The translations under genes and the position numbers were made by a program. Positions 43,680-53,618 of a stretch of DNA of 58,725 nucleotides are shown one piece after another. Source of the DNA: Pancytospora philotis (Eukaryota > Microsporidia); NCBI GenBank assembly GCA_023647555.1, contig JALRLY010000254.1:1-58725 (forward strand). Direction: 5' to 3'. The notes under the pieces were generated by a model that saw only the letters and a program-made list of their open reading frames with translations, was not told where the DNA came from and made no database searches. Numbering within the stretch: the first letter of the stretch is position 1; each line of letters opens with the position of its first letter.

Positions 43680-44115
43680 GGGCTGTTTATCCTCGCAATA
43701 ATTTGAGTCGGACGGGGCGCACCCAGCCCGCCGCGGTTCTGATCCAATAGGCATTAAGGAGGCTCAGCCCCGCGCCGCATGCGGATTGGCTGTTTAGGCA
43801 CCGCACAGGATGTTCCATGATTGATGAGTCACGCTTTGATCAAATTTATCATTGCTGCATGCTTTGGAGCGTGGCAACAAAGAGCGCTGAGGATGTGGGT
43901 TATTGCCGCTCCATTGACAACAATAACAGAGAGCACATGGCGAGAAACTGCCACACACAAGCACAGGCCTGCGCAGTAGCCCAAGGCCTAGGCAGGAAGA
44001 CCATATTTTGAGTACTGAAACAGCAAGCAAATTTAATGGCTGAAATTCGGCCGATGCACTGCATACAAACGCTGTAGACCCACTCAATGACTGTGGACAC
44101 TCTGCCCCTCCGGTA
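43680..44115. other. Intergenic region upstream of Maf1
   Basis: This 436-base spacer is GC-rich next to Maf1 and AT-richer further away. Several short frames exist on both strands without start signals. An AAATTTAAT stretch near 44030 has no gene attached. No tRNA or snRNA signature was found. Confidence 0.35.
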
Positions 44116-44337
44116 TCAGTAGTGCACAGACTTTTCGTTGAGGCCGTAGAAGCTCTTCCTGATCTTCTCGAACTCAGAGCGCAGCTCGCGCACCGTCTGC
44201 TCGTTGGTCTGCGAGGCGAAGACGCGCTCCATCTTTCCCATGATGCGTTCGACCGTTTCGGTGACTTCCTTGCGCTTGAAGCTGTTCTGCATCACCTTGG
44301 CCAGGACCTTCGAGAGCTCTACACTCATCTCGCCCAT
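44116..44337 (-). CDS. Small helical protein, unidentified
   Basis: The 73-residue product starts at an ATG 25 bases after AAATTTTATTGG. A long upstream extension of the frame runs antisense-shifted through the zuotin gene and is not coding. The sequence is helical and charged (LSKVLAKVMQNSFKRKEVTETVERIMGKMERVF, VRELRSEFEKIRKSFYGL), perhaps a coiled-coil subunit of a complex. The family is not recognised. Strong G/C-ending codons support a real gene. Confidence 0.65.
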   Translation of the reverse strand: MGEMSVELSKVLAKVMQNSFKRKEVTETVERIMGKMERVFASQTNEQTVRELRSEFEKIRKSFYGLNEKSVHY

Positions 44338-44450
44338 TGCGGCTCGCGCGCCAATAAAATTTATGCGGGAAGGGCCGGGCCTGGAATAGATGGAAGACCA
44401 GGGCACACCAAACAAGACATCATAAAGCATAAAGGCTCTGTTCGAACTAT

Positions 44451-45293
44451 TTATTTTTTCAAGCCTTCCAGTTTGGCCTTGACCTCCTGCGGCGACCGCT
44501 TGGTCAGGTACAGGAAGTTCAGCTTCTTGGCGATCTCCGCGTATTTGTCCTTGTGCTTGCCGAGCAGCACGCCGAACTTCTGCAGGCTCTTGAGCTCGGC
44601 CTCGTTCCAGCTCGCCTTGGTCGACGGCGCCTTCTTGATGCGCGGGTCGCACTTGTAGGCGAGCTTGACGAGCGTGTCGATGCGCCGCGCGTCCGCGTGC
44701 TTGCGCTTCGTGATGGCGTCCTTGTTCTTGTCCGCGTAGTAGCGGCGCGCCGAGCCGTTCTGCCCGAAGACCTCCGCGGGGTCGTCGAAGACGCGCGTCG
44801 ACTTGAAGTTGAACCAGAACTTGTAGAACGCGTCGACGCCGTCGCCCAGCCGCGGCACCGGCTGCTGCTCGCTGAAGCTGCCGTTGCGCTCGAAGACCGG
44901 CGCGAACTCGCGCAGGAACTCGTCCACGGAGTACTCGCGCTCCGCGGGGATGCTCTCGTCGAGGAAGACCGAGTCGTAGAGCTTGCGGTACTTCGGGTTG
45001 GAGAAGATCGTCAGCGCCTGCTTGACGAGCAGGAACGCGCTCTCCCTGTCGCGGTTGCGCTGCGGGTGGTAGAGGACCAGCTTCTTCTTGTAGACGTGCT
45101 TGAGGACGTCGCTCGGGATCGGCTCGTAGCGCAGCGCGTCGAGGTCGAACGCCTCGTAGAGATCGATCTTCGTCCAGTCGCGCAGCTCTTCCTCCGTGTA
45201 TTTGTTGTACAGATTCCTCTCCTGGATAAAGACCCGGCAGCGCGTGCGGTCTGCGTCTGTCAGATCGTTTATCGTTATTATTTCGAAGGACAT
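44451..45293 (-). CDS. ZUO1: Zuotin-like ribosome-associated J-protein with an HPQ instead of HPD motif
   Basis: The 280-residue protein has the layout of zuotin/DNAJC2: an N-terminal zuotin-specific segment (DWTKIDLYEAFDLDALRYEPIPSDVLKHVYKKK), a J-domain, the ZHD region with charged helices (FYKFWFNFKSTRVFDDPAEVFGQNGSARRYYADKNK), and a C-terminal SANT-like domain (ASWNEAELKSLQKFGVLLGKHKDKYAEIAKKLNF). Zuotin recruits Hsp70 to the ribosome exit. The J-domain loop reads LVLYHPQRNRD, so the HPD aspartate is replaced by Gln (H76 P77 Q78). The start follows AAATTTTTCG by 17 bases. Codons are strongly G/C-ending. Confidence 0.88.
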   Translation of the reverse strand: MSFEIITINDLTDADRTRCRVFIQERNLYNKYTEEELRDWTKIDLYEAFDLDALRYEPIPSDVLKHVYKKKLVLYHPQRNRDRESAFLLVKQALTIFSNPKYRKLYDSVFLDESIPAEREYSVDEFLREFAPVFERNGSFSEQQPVPRLGDGVDAFYKFWFNFKSTRVFDDPAEVFGQNGSARRYYADKNKDAITKRKHADARRIDTLVKLAYKCDPRIKKAPSTKASWNEAELKSLQKFGVLLGKHKDKYAEIAKKLNFLYLTKRSPQEVKAKLEGLKK

Positions 45294-45535
45294 CTGGGCG
45301 CCAAACGGCACGAAAAATTTGTAGCGTGGGAGCTGTGCCAGCGTGCGGCGGTAGAGCAGCGGATGCGCTCATAATCGTATCCGTTGTTCGCATCGTGAGA
45401 TTGTTAGTAGCCTACCGGTCAATTTTAATATCTAAAGCTATGTTCTGCCAGTTTAAACAATTTGCGTTCCAGGCACTGCCATTGTATAGTCGTATAACTA
45501 GCACCGCTTATTTAAAAGACGAAGAAATTTACCCG

Positions 45536-46705
45536 ATGGCCGCGGATCCCTGGAGCCTGAAGCACAGGCCGACGCGGTTCAGCGAGCTGGTGTTCTCGAA
45601 CGACGTCCACATCAAGTCCCTCCAGTGGCTGCGCGGGCGGAAGGCGGGGATCCTGCACATCACCGGCGGCGCGGGCGGCGGCAAGACGGTGCTCGTGCAC
45701 GCGATCGCCCGCGCGCTGCGCTACAACGTGGTGGAGGCCACGCCCGAGGCCCTCGAGCGGCTGGCCAGGGGCGGCGCGGAGCCCGTCTGCGGGCTGAACG
45801 GCCTGCGCAACCTGCTGCTGGTCGACGAGGCGGTCGTCCTCGCCGGGTCCGTCGGGTTTGCGATCGGCGTGGCGCAGCGCGCGGCGCAGAGGATGCCGGT
45901 GATCGTCACCTCCACCGCGCTGCGCCTCAAGGACGTGTGCACGCTCACTGTGGGGCGGATGCAGCTCGACAATGTCGTGCAGGCGATGGGCCGCATCTAC
46001 GAGCTCGCGCAGTGCCCTGTGCGGATGAGCAGCATTGCGCTGCTGAAGCTGGCCGAGCAGCGCGACTACGACATGCGCTCGGTGATCAACCATGCGCAGC
46101 TCTACGCCGAGGGCAGGCTGTGCGCTGCGCGGTCCCTGGGCGCCGCGGCCGCGAGCGTGCCGAGCATTTTCGTGTCCAGCGCGAAGATCCTTGCCAAGCG
46201 CATAGTCCCCGCCGAGATGGAGGCGTTGTACGATAGCAAACTGCTGGATATCTGCCTCAGCTCGCTGCAGGCAGAGTGCAAGGATCTGAAGTTTCTCGCG
46301 CGGGCGATGGTGGAGGCCTCCGCCGCCGCGCGCCTGCCCGACGGCTTCGAATTTGTCGAGCTCGACTGTGTGAACCGCTACAACGGCCAGTTTGTGTACC
46401 AAAAGGAGGCGATGTCGGGCTGCCCCAGCTGCGAAAGGCCCCTTGCTGAGTACCAGGGGCACACGGATCTCAAGCACTTCATTGCGCGCATCGAGAGGAG
46501 CTGTGGGAGCCCGCAGGCGCAGCGCCATCTGCAGACTATACTGCGCGGATGCGACAGGGCGCTGCTGAGCAAAGAGGAGCTCAAAATAGTGGACTGCGAG
46601 GACTTCGAGGCGCAGTATGCGAAGGTGTTCAAATACAAGTACCATCCCGGTAGCTCCAACGCTGTCAAGCGTGATGTGAGTATAAAAGAGATACTTGATC
46701 AGTAG
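45536..46705 (+). CDS. CTF18: AAA+ clamp-loader-type ATPase, Ctf18-like
   Basis: The 389-residue protein starts at the ATG after AAATTTACCCG, which carries both start signals. WSLKHRPTRFSELVFSNDVHIKSLQWLRGRKAGILHITGGAGGGKT matches the start of the Ctf18 ATPase (W-x-KY-P-x-F-x-EL, L-x-W-L). Walker A is GGAGGGKT (44-51). Walker B is LLLVDEAVV (94-102). The usual DExx cysteine-rich variants are absent. The C-terminal half is unique and Cys-containing. Ctf18 loads PCNA in sister-chromatid cohesion and the replication checkpoint. The protein is half the normal length. Rad24/Elg1-type loaders are alternatives. Confidence 0.72.
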   Translation: MAADPWSLKHRPTRFSELVFSNDVHIKSLQWLRGRKAGILHITGGAGGGKTVLVHAIARALRYNVVEATPEALERLARGGAEPVCGLNGLRNLLLVDEAVVLAGSVGFAIGVAQRAAQRMPVIVTSTALRLKDVCTLTVGRMQLDNVVQAMGRIYELAQCPVRMSSIALLKLAEQRDYDMRSVINHAQLYAEGRLCAARSLGAAAASVPSIFVSSAKILAKRIVPAEMEALYDSKLLDICLSSLQAECKDLKFLARAMVEASAAARLPDGFEFVELDCVNRYNGQFVYQKEAMSGCPSCERPLAEYQGHTDLKHFIARIERSCGSPQAQRHLQTILRGCDRALLSKEELKIVDCEDFEAQYAKVFKYKYHPGSSNAVKRDVSIKEILDQ

Positions 46706-46897
46706 CTATTCATAATTGTACGCGTGTAGTTGCGCTTATCGGCTGTATATTTTGTCACGTTAAATTGATTCAGAGATCTTTGAACGGTTGCTTTGCCAAT
46801 AAAATGTTGCACTGATAACTTTTAACTGATAGTAAAAGCTACTAACACAACCAACATCAGAATAAAAATCAATTAATCACTTTTACTTACGTTCAAA

Positions 46898-48592
46898 CTA
46901 TTTATTCTCTATAAAGCTGGCGTAGCTGTCAAAGACCTGGACCTCGTTCTTCTTGAAATACAGAATCTTCTCGAAGCGGTTCAGCATCTCGAGGTTGTGG
47001 ATGATGATGAGCACCGTCGCGTCCTTCGCACAGCTGAAAATGTGGTCCACGAGCTCGGCCTCCGCGACCTTGTCGAGGTTCGACGACGGCTCGTCAAGCA
47101 CGATGATCGGCGCGCCCTTGATGATCGCCCGCATGAAGTTGATGCGCTGCTTCTGCCCGCCGCTGAGGTACTTGCCGTTCTCGCCCGCCTGCGTCTGGTA
47201 GCCGTTGGGCAGGTTCTTGAAAAAGCTGTGGAAGCCGTACTCCTCGCAGAGGCGGTAGATCTCCTGCTCGTCGTACTTGGTCTGCGCGTAGGCGAGGTTG
47301 TAGAGAATCGTGTTGTTCAGAATGTGGTGGTCCTGCGGCACGTACGCAACCTGGTTGCGCACCGACGCGTCCGTGTACTTGCGGATGTCGACACCGTCGA
47401 TGTAGATCCCGTGGCGGCCCTCGTGGAAGCGGCAGAGCGTCTTCAGGAACGTGGACTTGCCCGCGCCGTTGAAGCCCGTGATCGCGACCTTCTCGCCCTT
47501 GTTGATGCGGAAGGAGAGATCGGTGTTCACGAGCGAGTCGCCGGCGTACAGATCGGCGGACTCGAGCACGATGGAGTCCTTGAACTCCGAGAGCGGGATG
47601 CAGCCGTCCTCCTGCTTGACCTTGTTGTCGAACCGCGGCTGCACCTCTATGGACTTCTGGTAGATGTCGAAGATGTAGTTGCGCAGAGTGATGAACGTGC
47701 TCTTGAACGACATGAACACGCTGTTGTAGTAGAGCACATTCTTCGGGTCCATCCCGAGGTCGTAGCCGCGAATAAACAGGAAAATAATCACGAAGTGCGG
47801 AATCATCAGCAGCAGCTTCTGGACGAAGCTGAACGCATGCTTGCTGCGGTGGTAGGTCTTGGCGATCCGGTCAAACTTGTTGAACGAGCGGTCGTAGTTC
47901 TCCACCTCGCGGTCCTCGCGGTTGAACGCCTGCACCACGTCGAAGTTGAGCAGAATGTCGGTCAGAAAAAGGAGCGTGTTCCGGTATGTGGCGTAGACAA
48001 GCGACTCCGAGCGGCGGACGTAGTGCGTGAGGAAGAACGCGCAGAGCATAGCGAAGAAAATCCCGAGGAAGAAGTACGCGGCCACGTGCGGATAGAAGAG
48101 CGTCGCGAGCGTGTACGAGTAGCCGACGATGTAGAGCGTGGCCGAGGGGATCTCGATGAACGCGAGCAGCGCGAGATCAGTCATCGAGTACGACGAGCGC
48201 GTGATGGTGTCCTGCACCTTGCCGGTGCCCGTCTTGTGGAACTCGTTGTTCTCCGTGACGGTGACCTCCTTCGTGGCGTCGCAGAGCGACTTGCGGAGAA
48301 TCCGGATGCCGATCCGGCTCTTCAGAAAATCCTGCAGCGAGGAAAACATGTAGTGGCAGATGACGAGCAGAATCACCTGCGTCATCAGCATCCTCTGCTG
48401 CTCCTTGTCCAGCGTGCCCTTCGCTATCGAGTCGAACAGCGACGACGAGGCCCGCTTCAGCAGGATGTTCAGCACGACATTCCAGATCATCACAGCGATG
48501 GCACAGGCCAGCAGCGCAGCGAGCTTCTTGCTCGATAACGCGCAGTCCTTCAAATAGCGCGGCAGCGTGGCACCCGATCGCACGTATTTCAT
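46898..48592 (-). CDS. ATM1: ABCB half-transporter, Atm1-like
   Basis: The 564-residue protein has an N-terminal transmembrane domain with about five to six helices (roughly 24-45, 67-85, 140-160, 165-190, 255-275). A C-terminal nucleotide-binding domain follows, with all expected motifs: Walker A GFNGAGKST (373-381), Q-loop VPQ (420), signature LSGGQ (476-480), Walker B IIVLDEP (496-502) and H-loop His532. As a half-transporter it must dimerise. In microsporidia this class includes the mitosomal Atm1, which exports a sulphur or Fe-S precursor. AAAAATTTGCCCC lies just upstream of the ATG. Other ABCB half-transporters are possible. Confidence 0.87.
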   Translation of the reverse strand: MKYVRSGATLPRYLKDCALSSKKLAALLACAIAVMIWNVVLNILLKRASSSLFDSIAKGTLDKEQQRMLMTQVILLVICHYMFSSLQDFLKSRIGIRILRKSLCDATKEVTVTENNEFHKTGTGKVQDTITRSSYSMTDLALLAFIEIPSATLYIVGYSYTLATLFYPHVAAYFFLGIFFAMLCAFFLTHYVRRSESLVYATYRNTLLFLTDILLNFDVVQAFNREDREVENYDRSFNKFDRIAKTYHRSKHAFSFVQKLLLMIPHFVIIFLFIRGYDLGMDPKNVLYYNSVFMSFKSTFITLRNYIFDIYQKSIEVQPRFDNKVKQEDGCIPLSEFKDSIVLESADLYAGDSLVNTDLSFRINKGEKVAITGFNGAGKSTFLKTLCRFHEGRHGIYIDGVDIRKYTDASVRNQVAYVPQDHHILNNTILYNLAYAQTKYDEQEIYRLCEEYGFHSFFKNLPNGYQTQAGENGKYLSGGQKQRINFMRAIIKGAPIIVLDEPSSNLDKVAEAELVDHIFSCAKDATVLIIIHNLEMLNRFEKILYFKKNEVQVFDSYASFIENK

Positions 48593-49181
48593 CCCAATAG
48601 GGGCAAATTTTTCCGCGGATTATAGCAAACAGTTGCGGCGGCACGCGGGCGCGGCCGGCAACGCCCGCGGACCGGCCCGGGCTCGCCGGCCAATCGCACA
48701 AACAAACAAGCGCGGCGGCGTTTTTTTAATATCACAGCTTATCACGGCTTGCTGTGTGATATCAGCTGGTGATCGGGAGATGAGTGGGATGCTCAAGCAG
48801 TATGCGCAGCATAGGCAGTGCCTGTCCCAGCTCTACTGCGTTTATTAGTGGGCTGCTGCTCAATACATGCGCGGCGAAGCGCGAAGGGGTGGCGCGTACA
48901 TCAAGCGAGGGGGTCTGTGGCTGCATGGCGTGGGAGGCAAGGGGCGCAACTGTACCAGCAGTGCAGCGTAAATCGCATGTATACGCCGAGCCTGCGGCCT
49001 GCCACAAGACAAGAGTTGATCGCCGCAGCAGATTTTGTGTTAAACTAGCGCGCGATCAAATCGGCCATTGCATACCCCGCGGCATCAATCCCAAGCAGAT
49101 CGTCGTAGCCATCAACACGATATTGAGATAATAATTGCAATAGATGGCGACGAAATGAATTACACGCAGCACAGGCCCGAC
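48593..49181. other. Intergenic region at the border to the accessory block
   Basis: This 589-base spacer begins with the ABC transporter's upstream signals. At 48729-48762 an imperfect inverted repeat (ATATCACAGC with GCTGTGTGATAT) encloses a 10-bp direct repeat (TATCACAGCTT then TATCACGGCTT). GGCCCGAC precedes the ATG at 49182. Short frames without signals were rejected. Confidence 0.4.
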
Positions 49182-50402
49182 ATGCTGAGCCTAACGAACT
49201 TGCTGTGCTCTATAGCGGCTGCAGCGGTAGAGCCCGCAAATGCCTCACGCGAAAGCACGGAGACCGAACAGCCGACACTCAGCAGCACAGGAACCTGCGG
49301 CAAGACTAAATACGAAGGAGTGCACGTAGACAGCAAAAACATTATTTACTTCAGCAAAGATGGGCGCGGTAAGCAGCCGCGTAGAGCCAGCTCGCCGCGC
49401 GCGCACTGCCCTGAAATAAGCCAGCCGTGCTACAAGATCGCAGTGGATCCCACAGGTACCCCCGCGAGCTATTTTACAAATCTAGCGGAGGCTGTCTACG
49501 AGAGCATGATGGCGGATTGCGGCAGCTGGTCCGCGGACATGCTGGACGGTGTGTACCTGTGCGACGATCCGAGCTTCTGTCATTGGATTACCGTCGTGTG
49601 CAGTGTGATGGCAAAGCGCGGCTTTGACCCGCTTCTGGCCTCTGGGCGCCATTCGTATAGTCTAAAGATGCCGAGCGGTGAGACTGTGCTATTGTCGAGA
49701 AGCCGCGCTGAGTACGCCGATATGATACGTGAGTTCGCGCGCGACGCAGGCTGCAGACAGCGCCTCAGGGCATCCATGGAGGCTGGTGCGTACTACAGCG
49801 CGCTTGGCCATGATGCGCAAAAGTGCTTCAGGTACCTTCTGTTTTTCAGAGGCATGCGCGCTCTGAACAGGCGGCTGGCTTGTGAGGGGGCGAAAGAGGG
49901 ACTATCCCATGCAGACAGCAGGTGCCTCATAAGCAGGAATATCCTGCTCATCCTCTTCGACAGCATTGTAAAATTCGGCACGAAACTCAGGGTCGTGCGC
50001 GACAGCCTGATCTACAGCCTGGTACTGTGCCAGCCGATCAAAATCCGTTTGGACGGCGGCTGGTGGAGCACGAGCCTGTCGCTCGCGCTGGATTTCTACA
50101 GCGATAGCGCATCGATATCCAGGAAACGCGGTCCCAGCAAGGATTCCCTGCTAGACAGGGTATGTTCCATAGTTTCGAGTAGCGTGCCGTACCAAATACA
50201 CCATGAAATCACCGCGCTGCGCCTCACCACGAGGCGTGCTGGCAGTCGCGAGCAGAGAACCGTGGCAGTTTACAATGACGGGGACTCCGAGCAGCTTGAG
50301 CTATCCCTTGAGGGCCGATGGAGACAGAATCTTAGCAGACCGCGCGCCGGCTCGCCAGGGGGTCTTGTGGTAGTTGCATCCATCCCTGCATTCAACTTCT
50401 AG
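49182..50402 (+). CDS. Orphan secreted protein of the right-end block
   Basis: The 406-residue product starts at the ATG after GGCCCGAC, giving a signal peptide MLSLTNLLCSIAAAAVEPANA. An earlier ATG at 49155 would place nine residues before it. A Thr/Ser-rich linker (about 20-80) leads into a helical body with many cysteines (NLAEAVYESMMADCGSWSADM, FRYLLFFRGMRALNRRLAC, ISRNILLILFDSIVKFG). The C-terminus is beta-like (EQRTVAVYNDGDSEQLELSLEGRWRQ). There is no transmembrane helix. It has no recognised family and is likely host- or wall-facing. Confidence 0.75.
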   Translation: MLSLTNLLCSIAAAAVEPANASRESTETEQPTLSSTGTCGKTKYEGVHVDSKNIIYFSKDGRGKQPRRASSPRAHCPEISQPCYKIAVDPTGTPASYFTNLAEAVYESMMADCGSWSADMLDGVYLCDDPSFCHWITVVCSVMAKRGFDPLLASGRHSYSLKMPSGETVLLSRSRAEYADMIREFARDAGCRQRLRASMEAGAYYSALGHDAQKCFRYLLFFRGMRALNRRLACEGAKEGLSHADSRCLISRNILLILFDSIVKFGTKLRVVRDSLIYSLVLCQPIKIRLDGGWWSTSLSLALDFYSDSASISRKRGPSKDSLLDRVCSIVSSSVPYQIHHEITALRLTTRRAGSREQRTVAVYNDGDSEQLELSLEGRWRQNLSRPRAGSPGGLVVVASIPAFNF

Positions 50403-50634
50403 TTAAATTAAGGTAGCGCGTTACTTAAGAATTGATCCAGCTTGCCACTAAGGCAATGTTAAATACGAACTTCAAAATGAGTCTGCGAAGGATCTGGGAC
50501 AGTTGGACGCCCGAGTGCATTTCTTTTTCTGTCGCCGTATCTCATTAGAAAAAAGGCTGCCCGTGGATGTTTGCTCCAAATTTTAGTCGCTTTCAGGCTA
50601 AATTTACAATGTCAAAACACTAGTCCGAAGCCCT

Positions 50635-52038
50635 ATGCTGACCGGAGTTAATGTTTTGCTGATAATGGTGTGTCGCGATTATGGTGCAGCTGCTGCCAAT
50701 GCACCTGAACTTGCTCGAAACGATTATGCCAATTTCGCCAAAGTGGGAGTAGCGGGCCACACTCTTCTCGAGGACCAAGTGCTCGACTCCCTCTACAGAC
50801 GCTGCTCGGAGTACGACTGCCCAGAGATCAAGCGCGCTGTTCTCGATGCCCAACTGCCAAACATCAATTTTGAAGACAAAGCGCGCTACGTGGTGCTCTC
50901 AGCGCAGAGAAAAGATCGCCAGCCTGAGGCTTTTGAGCGGTTGCTCGCAGTATTCGGTCATACCGGTTGTCTATTGCTGCGCAGGCTGTTCAGCGATCAT
51001 TCTGTCGAGAGCCTCGCCGAGATATCCGAAGCAGGTAATGACACCGAAACGTGCCGAGAGTTTCGCCGTGTAGCGATGCGTAGTCGCTGCGCACTGAAAG
51101 GTACCTATCGAATGTTGGAGGAAAGGATGGTGGATGAGAGCACAAGGGGCCTGCTGCAACTAGCAGAGGTTGGTAGCGGGCAAGATCTTGCAATTCACAC
51201 AATCAAGGCGATGCACAGCTCAAACAAATTAACGCTAAGCTCTGCATTCATGGAGATAGTGGAATCATGGCCTGTTAATCCCGGCAGGCTGCTGCCCGTT
51301 GTCATTGAGTTTCTGCAGATCGTGTTGGGACTGTATTTTCGGCGCGCCGACGGACAAGCAGAACTGCGAGACTCGATTGTCGGGCATGTGTACGCAACTT
51401 GCGATACCGAGCGCGAGTGCTTCGAGCTTCTCCGCGGATTCCCCAATCAGCAAGTCCTCTCTCGCACAATGCAAAAGTGCGTATTTAAACGACTGAACAG
51501 CGATGTCAGCCAGAGCTTCGTGCGCAAATACCTCGCGCATATGCGGAAGCATCTGTTAAAGCCTAACGAGGGGATCTACTACTTCTTCCAAACCTTGCTG
51601 CCACCGGTAGCTGAGTTTCACGCTTCAAAAATCAACTGGAATAGCGATCCGCAGCTGTTCAACTTGATATCGCCAAACTGGCTGCACAAGATGTTCGCGG
51701 GGCTGTGCAGTGGTGCTCCAAAGGGTTGTGATGCGGTCGTGCTCACGCGCCGATACATGGACATGCTGGATTACGCGGTATTCGTCCGTATTCTGATACA
51801 GTTAAATACAAAGCAGTGCAAGATACTCGCAGATTTCATGCTAAAGAACCAGAGGCCCTGCGCAAGAGAGGCATACCGGAACAGTTGCGTTCGGGATCAC
51901 AAATGCAAAGAACTAACCCGTCGTTACAGAAAAGTACTGAAGGTGCTTGATGATATATTCGCGCATATTGCGGCAGATCATCCTACGCCCAATGAAAGGA
52001 GTCAAGAGATGAGCAGTGCCGATGTGCTTCGGCTGTAA
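50635..52038 (+). CDS. Orphan protein with a signal-like N-terminus, right-end block
   Basis: The 467-residue protein starts at the ATG after GAAGCCCT. The N-terminus (MLTGVNVLLIMVCRDYGAAAANA) is a short signal-like stretch. The body is helical and repeat-like (FERLLAVFGHTGCLLLRRLF, SSAFMEIVESWPVNPGRLLPVVIEFLQIVLGLYF, FVRKYLAHMRKHLLKPNEGIYYFFQTLLP). No domain is recognised. Codon use is mixed, clearly less G/C-biased than in housekeeping genes. It ends at TAA in front of a separate fragment. Confidence 0.72.
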   Translation: MLTGVNVLLIMVCRDYGAAAANAPELARNDYANFAKVGVAGHTLLEDQVLDSLYRRCSEYDCPEIKRAVLDAQLPNINFEDKARYVVLSAQRKDRQPEAFERLLAVFGHTGCLLLRRLFSDHSVESLAEISEAGNDTETCREFRRVAMRSRCALKGTYRMLEERMVDESTRGLLQLAEVGSGQDLAIHTIKAMHSSNKLTLSSAFMEIVESWPVNPGRLLPVVIEFLQIVLGLYFRRADGQAELRDSIVGHVYATCDTERECFELLRGFPNQQVLSRTMQKCVFKRLNSDVSQSFVRKYLAHMRKHLLKPNEGIYYFFQTLLPPVAEFHASKINWNSDPQLFNLISPNWLHKMFAGLCSGAPKGCDAVVLTRRYMDMLDYAVFVRILIQLNTKQCKILADFMLKNQRPCAREAYRNSCVRDHKCKELTRRYRKVLKVLDDIFAHIAADHPTPNERSQEMSSADVLRL

Positions 52039-52086
52039 AGCTGTGGAAACTAGCAGAGCAGATCCTGGGACAAATCGCTGTATTGC

Positions 52087-52398
52087 ATGGTCTCAGGACT
52101 GCGCGGGTACGTCTGTTTGCATCTGGGCTTTAGATATTTTATCAGAAACGGCAGGTGGAATGCAATTCGATCAGCACGACGGCACAACGCTGGCAGTCCA
52201 AGCTTCCTGGTCCCGGCGCGCATCTTCTATCAGCTCGGATCTGAAGTGGAGCACGGCTGGACAGAGGCGCTCAGATCTCCGCGTGGCGCAGATGCTAAGC
52301 TGGATGGGCGCAACGTCCCAGCTCATATAGCACCGGTATCATCTGTGGGTATCATAAATTTTGCGCGCCGAACCAGGTTTAAACATCCAGGAAAGTAA
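52087..52398 (+). pseudogene. Possible decayed coding fragment downstream of the 467-residue orphan
   Basis: An open frame of 103 codons from an ATG at 52087 has coding-like composition in its second half (SFLVPARIFYQLGSEVEHGW). It lies in the same frame as the upstream gene but behind a TAA and a TAG. No start signal is present. It may be the 3' relic of a longer gene or a short orphan gene. Confidence 0.3.
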
Positions 52399-52406
52399 AT
52401 TTACTT

Positions 52407-53327
52407 TTAGACGGCCGGGTTCCCGGTGTTTGGACTACTAGCGCTGAAAGACTTGAGCACCGCATTGAGCTTGTGTATGACCGCTGCCCTGTACTTCAGA
52501 TCCATCAGTGAAATATCGAAGCACTTGGAAACAGACAAGGCCTGCTTCTTCATTTCCGAGCGCCACTCATCGATTTTAAACATGTTCCTGTTACGCACAG
52601 CAGCCGAAATCTCATGACGATACCTAATATCGTGGTACGAAGTCAGCAAATCAGCAAAGCGCTGAGCAAATTTAACATGCATGCTGCAGCAACGCATCAT
52701 GAGAACTGAATTGCGATCATCCTTGATCGGCTCTCTGGACCCTTTGGCAAGATTAAAAGCTCCCAAAAGCCTCTCGAGCAGCCCCTGCAAGTCATCGATA
52801 ATATCAGCGAACAACCTCATAGATATGACGACAGTGCCGTGGTCTTCTACGTGGGCCACGCAGTCATAAGACTTTTCGGCCTCGCGCAAAACTGAAGTGC
52901 CTTCAGGATACAAGACTTCAGCGACGGTCTTGTTATAGTGCTTGGCCTTGCCCAGCGCCTGACCATATGTAGCTATATCCTGGTAAAACAAATTCTCATG
53001 TCCAGCCCGTAATTGCGAATATGCACCCTCGATTTTGGCGTATATTTTCTCTCTCACGGATTTCTTAATGGCTTCGATGTGGCTGTAAGCCGCCATGTAC
53101 TTCTCGTGCAGCAGCATGAGAAACTTGTGGCACCATACAGTCTCGTTTGCGGCGCCAGTATTACTGGCAGAGCCGCCAAGAGGATGAACAGCCCGTTCCA
53201 GCTCTCTGATAGCGCTGGCATAATCCGCCTGGTATGCTGTGGGCACAGACTTCAGAACACACTCTATCGGATCCTCCTGTCTGCCTGCAGAGCACAAGCG
53301 CGGAAACACGTTTAGCAACGAGAACAT
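52407..53327 (-). CDS. Orphan secreted helical protein
   Basis: The 306-residue product has a signal peptide (MFSLLNVFPRLCSAG) and a helical, charged body (YMAAYSHIEAIKKSVREKIYAKIEGAYSQL, RLFADIIDDLQGLLERLLGAFNLAK, MKKQALSVSKCFDISLMDLKYRAAVIHKLNAVLKSF). It contains a handful of cysteines and no transmembrane helix. Both CACCC and an AAATTTTTC box precede the ATG. It is convergent with the fragment at 52087 and divergent to the large gene at 53626. No family was identified. Confidence 0.75.
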   Translation of the reverse strand: MFSLLNVFPRLCSAGRQEDPIECVLKSVPTAYQADYASAIRELERAVHPLGGSASNTGAANETVWCHKFLMLLHEKYMAAYSHIEAIKKSVREKIYAKIEGAYSQLRAGHENLFYQDIATYGQALGKAKHYNKTVAEVLYPEGTSVLREAEKSYDCVAHVEDHGTVVISMRLFADIIDDLQGLLERLLGAFNLAKGSREPIKDDRNSVLMMRCCSMHVKFAQRFADLLTSYHDIRYRHEISAAVRNRNMFKIDEWRSEMKKQALSVSKCFDISLMDLKYRAAVIHKLNAVLKSFSASSPNTGNPAV

Positions 53328-53618
53328 GGGTGAATCGGAAGAAAAATTTGAAGCGCTAAAAGGGGCTGACTGGCTGTGATTGGAAGCGGATAGCTTTGCC
53401 CGCTGCTCTGCCTCGAAAAGTAGTGGGAAATTTGACCGTCGCTGTTAACAATGTTGGCGGAAGAACTTAATTATTTACCTCGTCGTCTTCGTTCATCCGA
53501 TGGGTATATTGCCCGCTCGCATATAAATAGTTTTATCCCTGATATAACACGTTGAAATATTCCATTCAGTGATGCAACACGCCATTCTGATAACAAACGA
53601 TTTAAATTTCTCAGCGCT

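Noticed and set aside
44338..45393. Long minus-strand frame continuing upstream of the 73-residue gene
   Set aside because: It overlaps the zuotin gene in a shifted frame and is Arg/Ala-rich, the usual shadow of G/C-ending codons.
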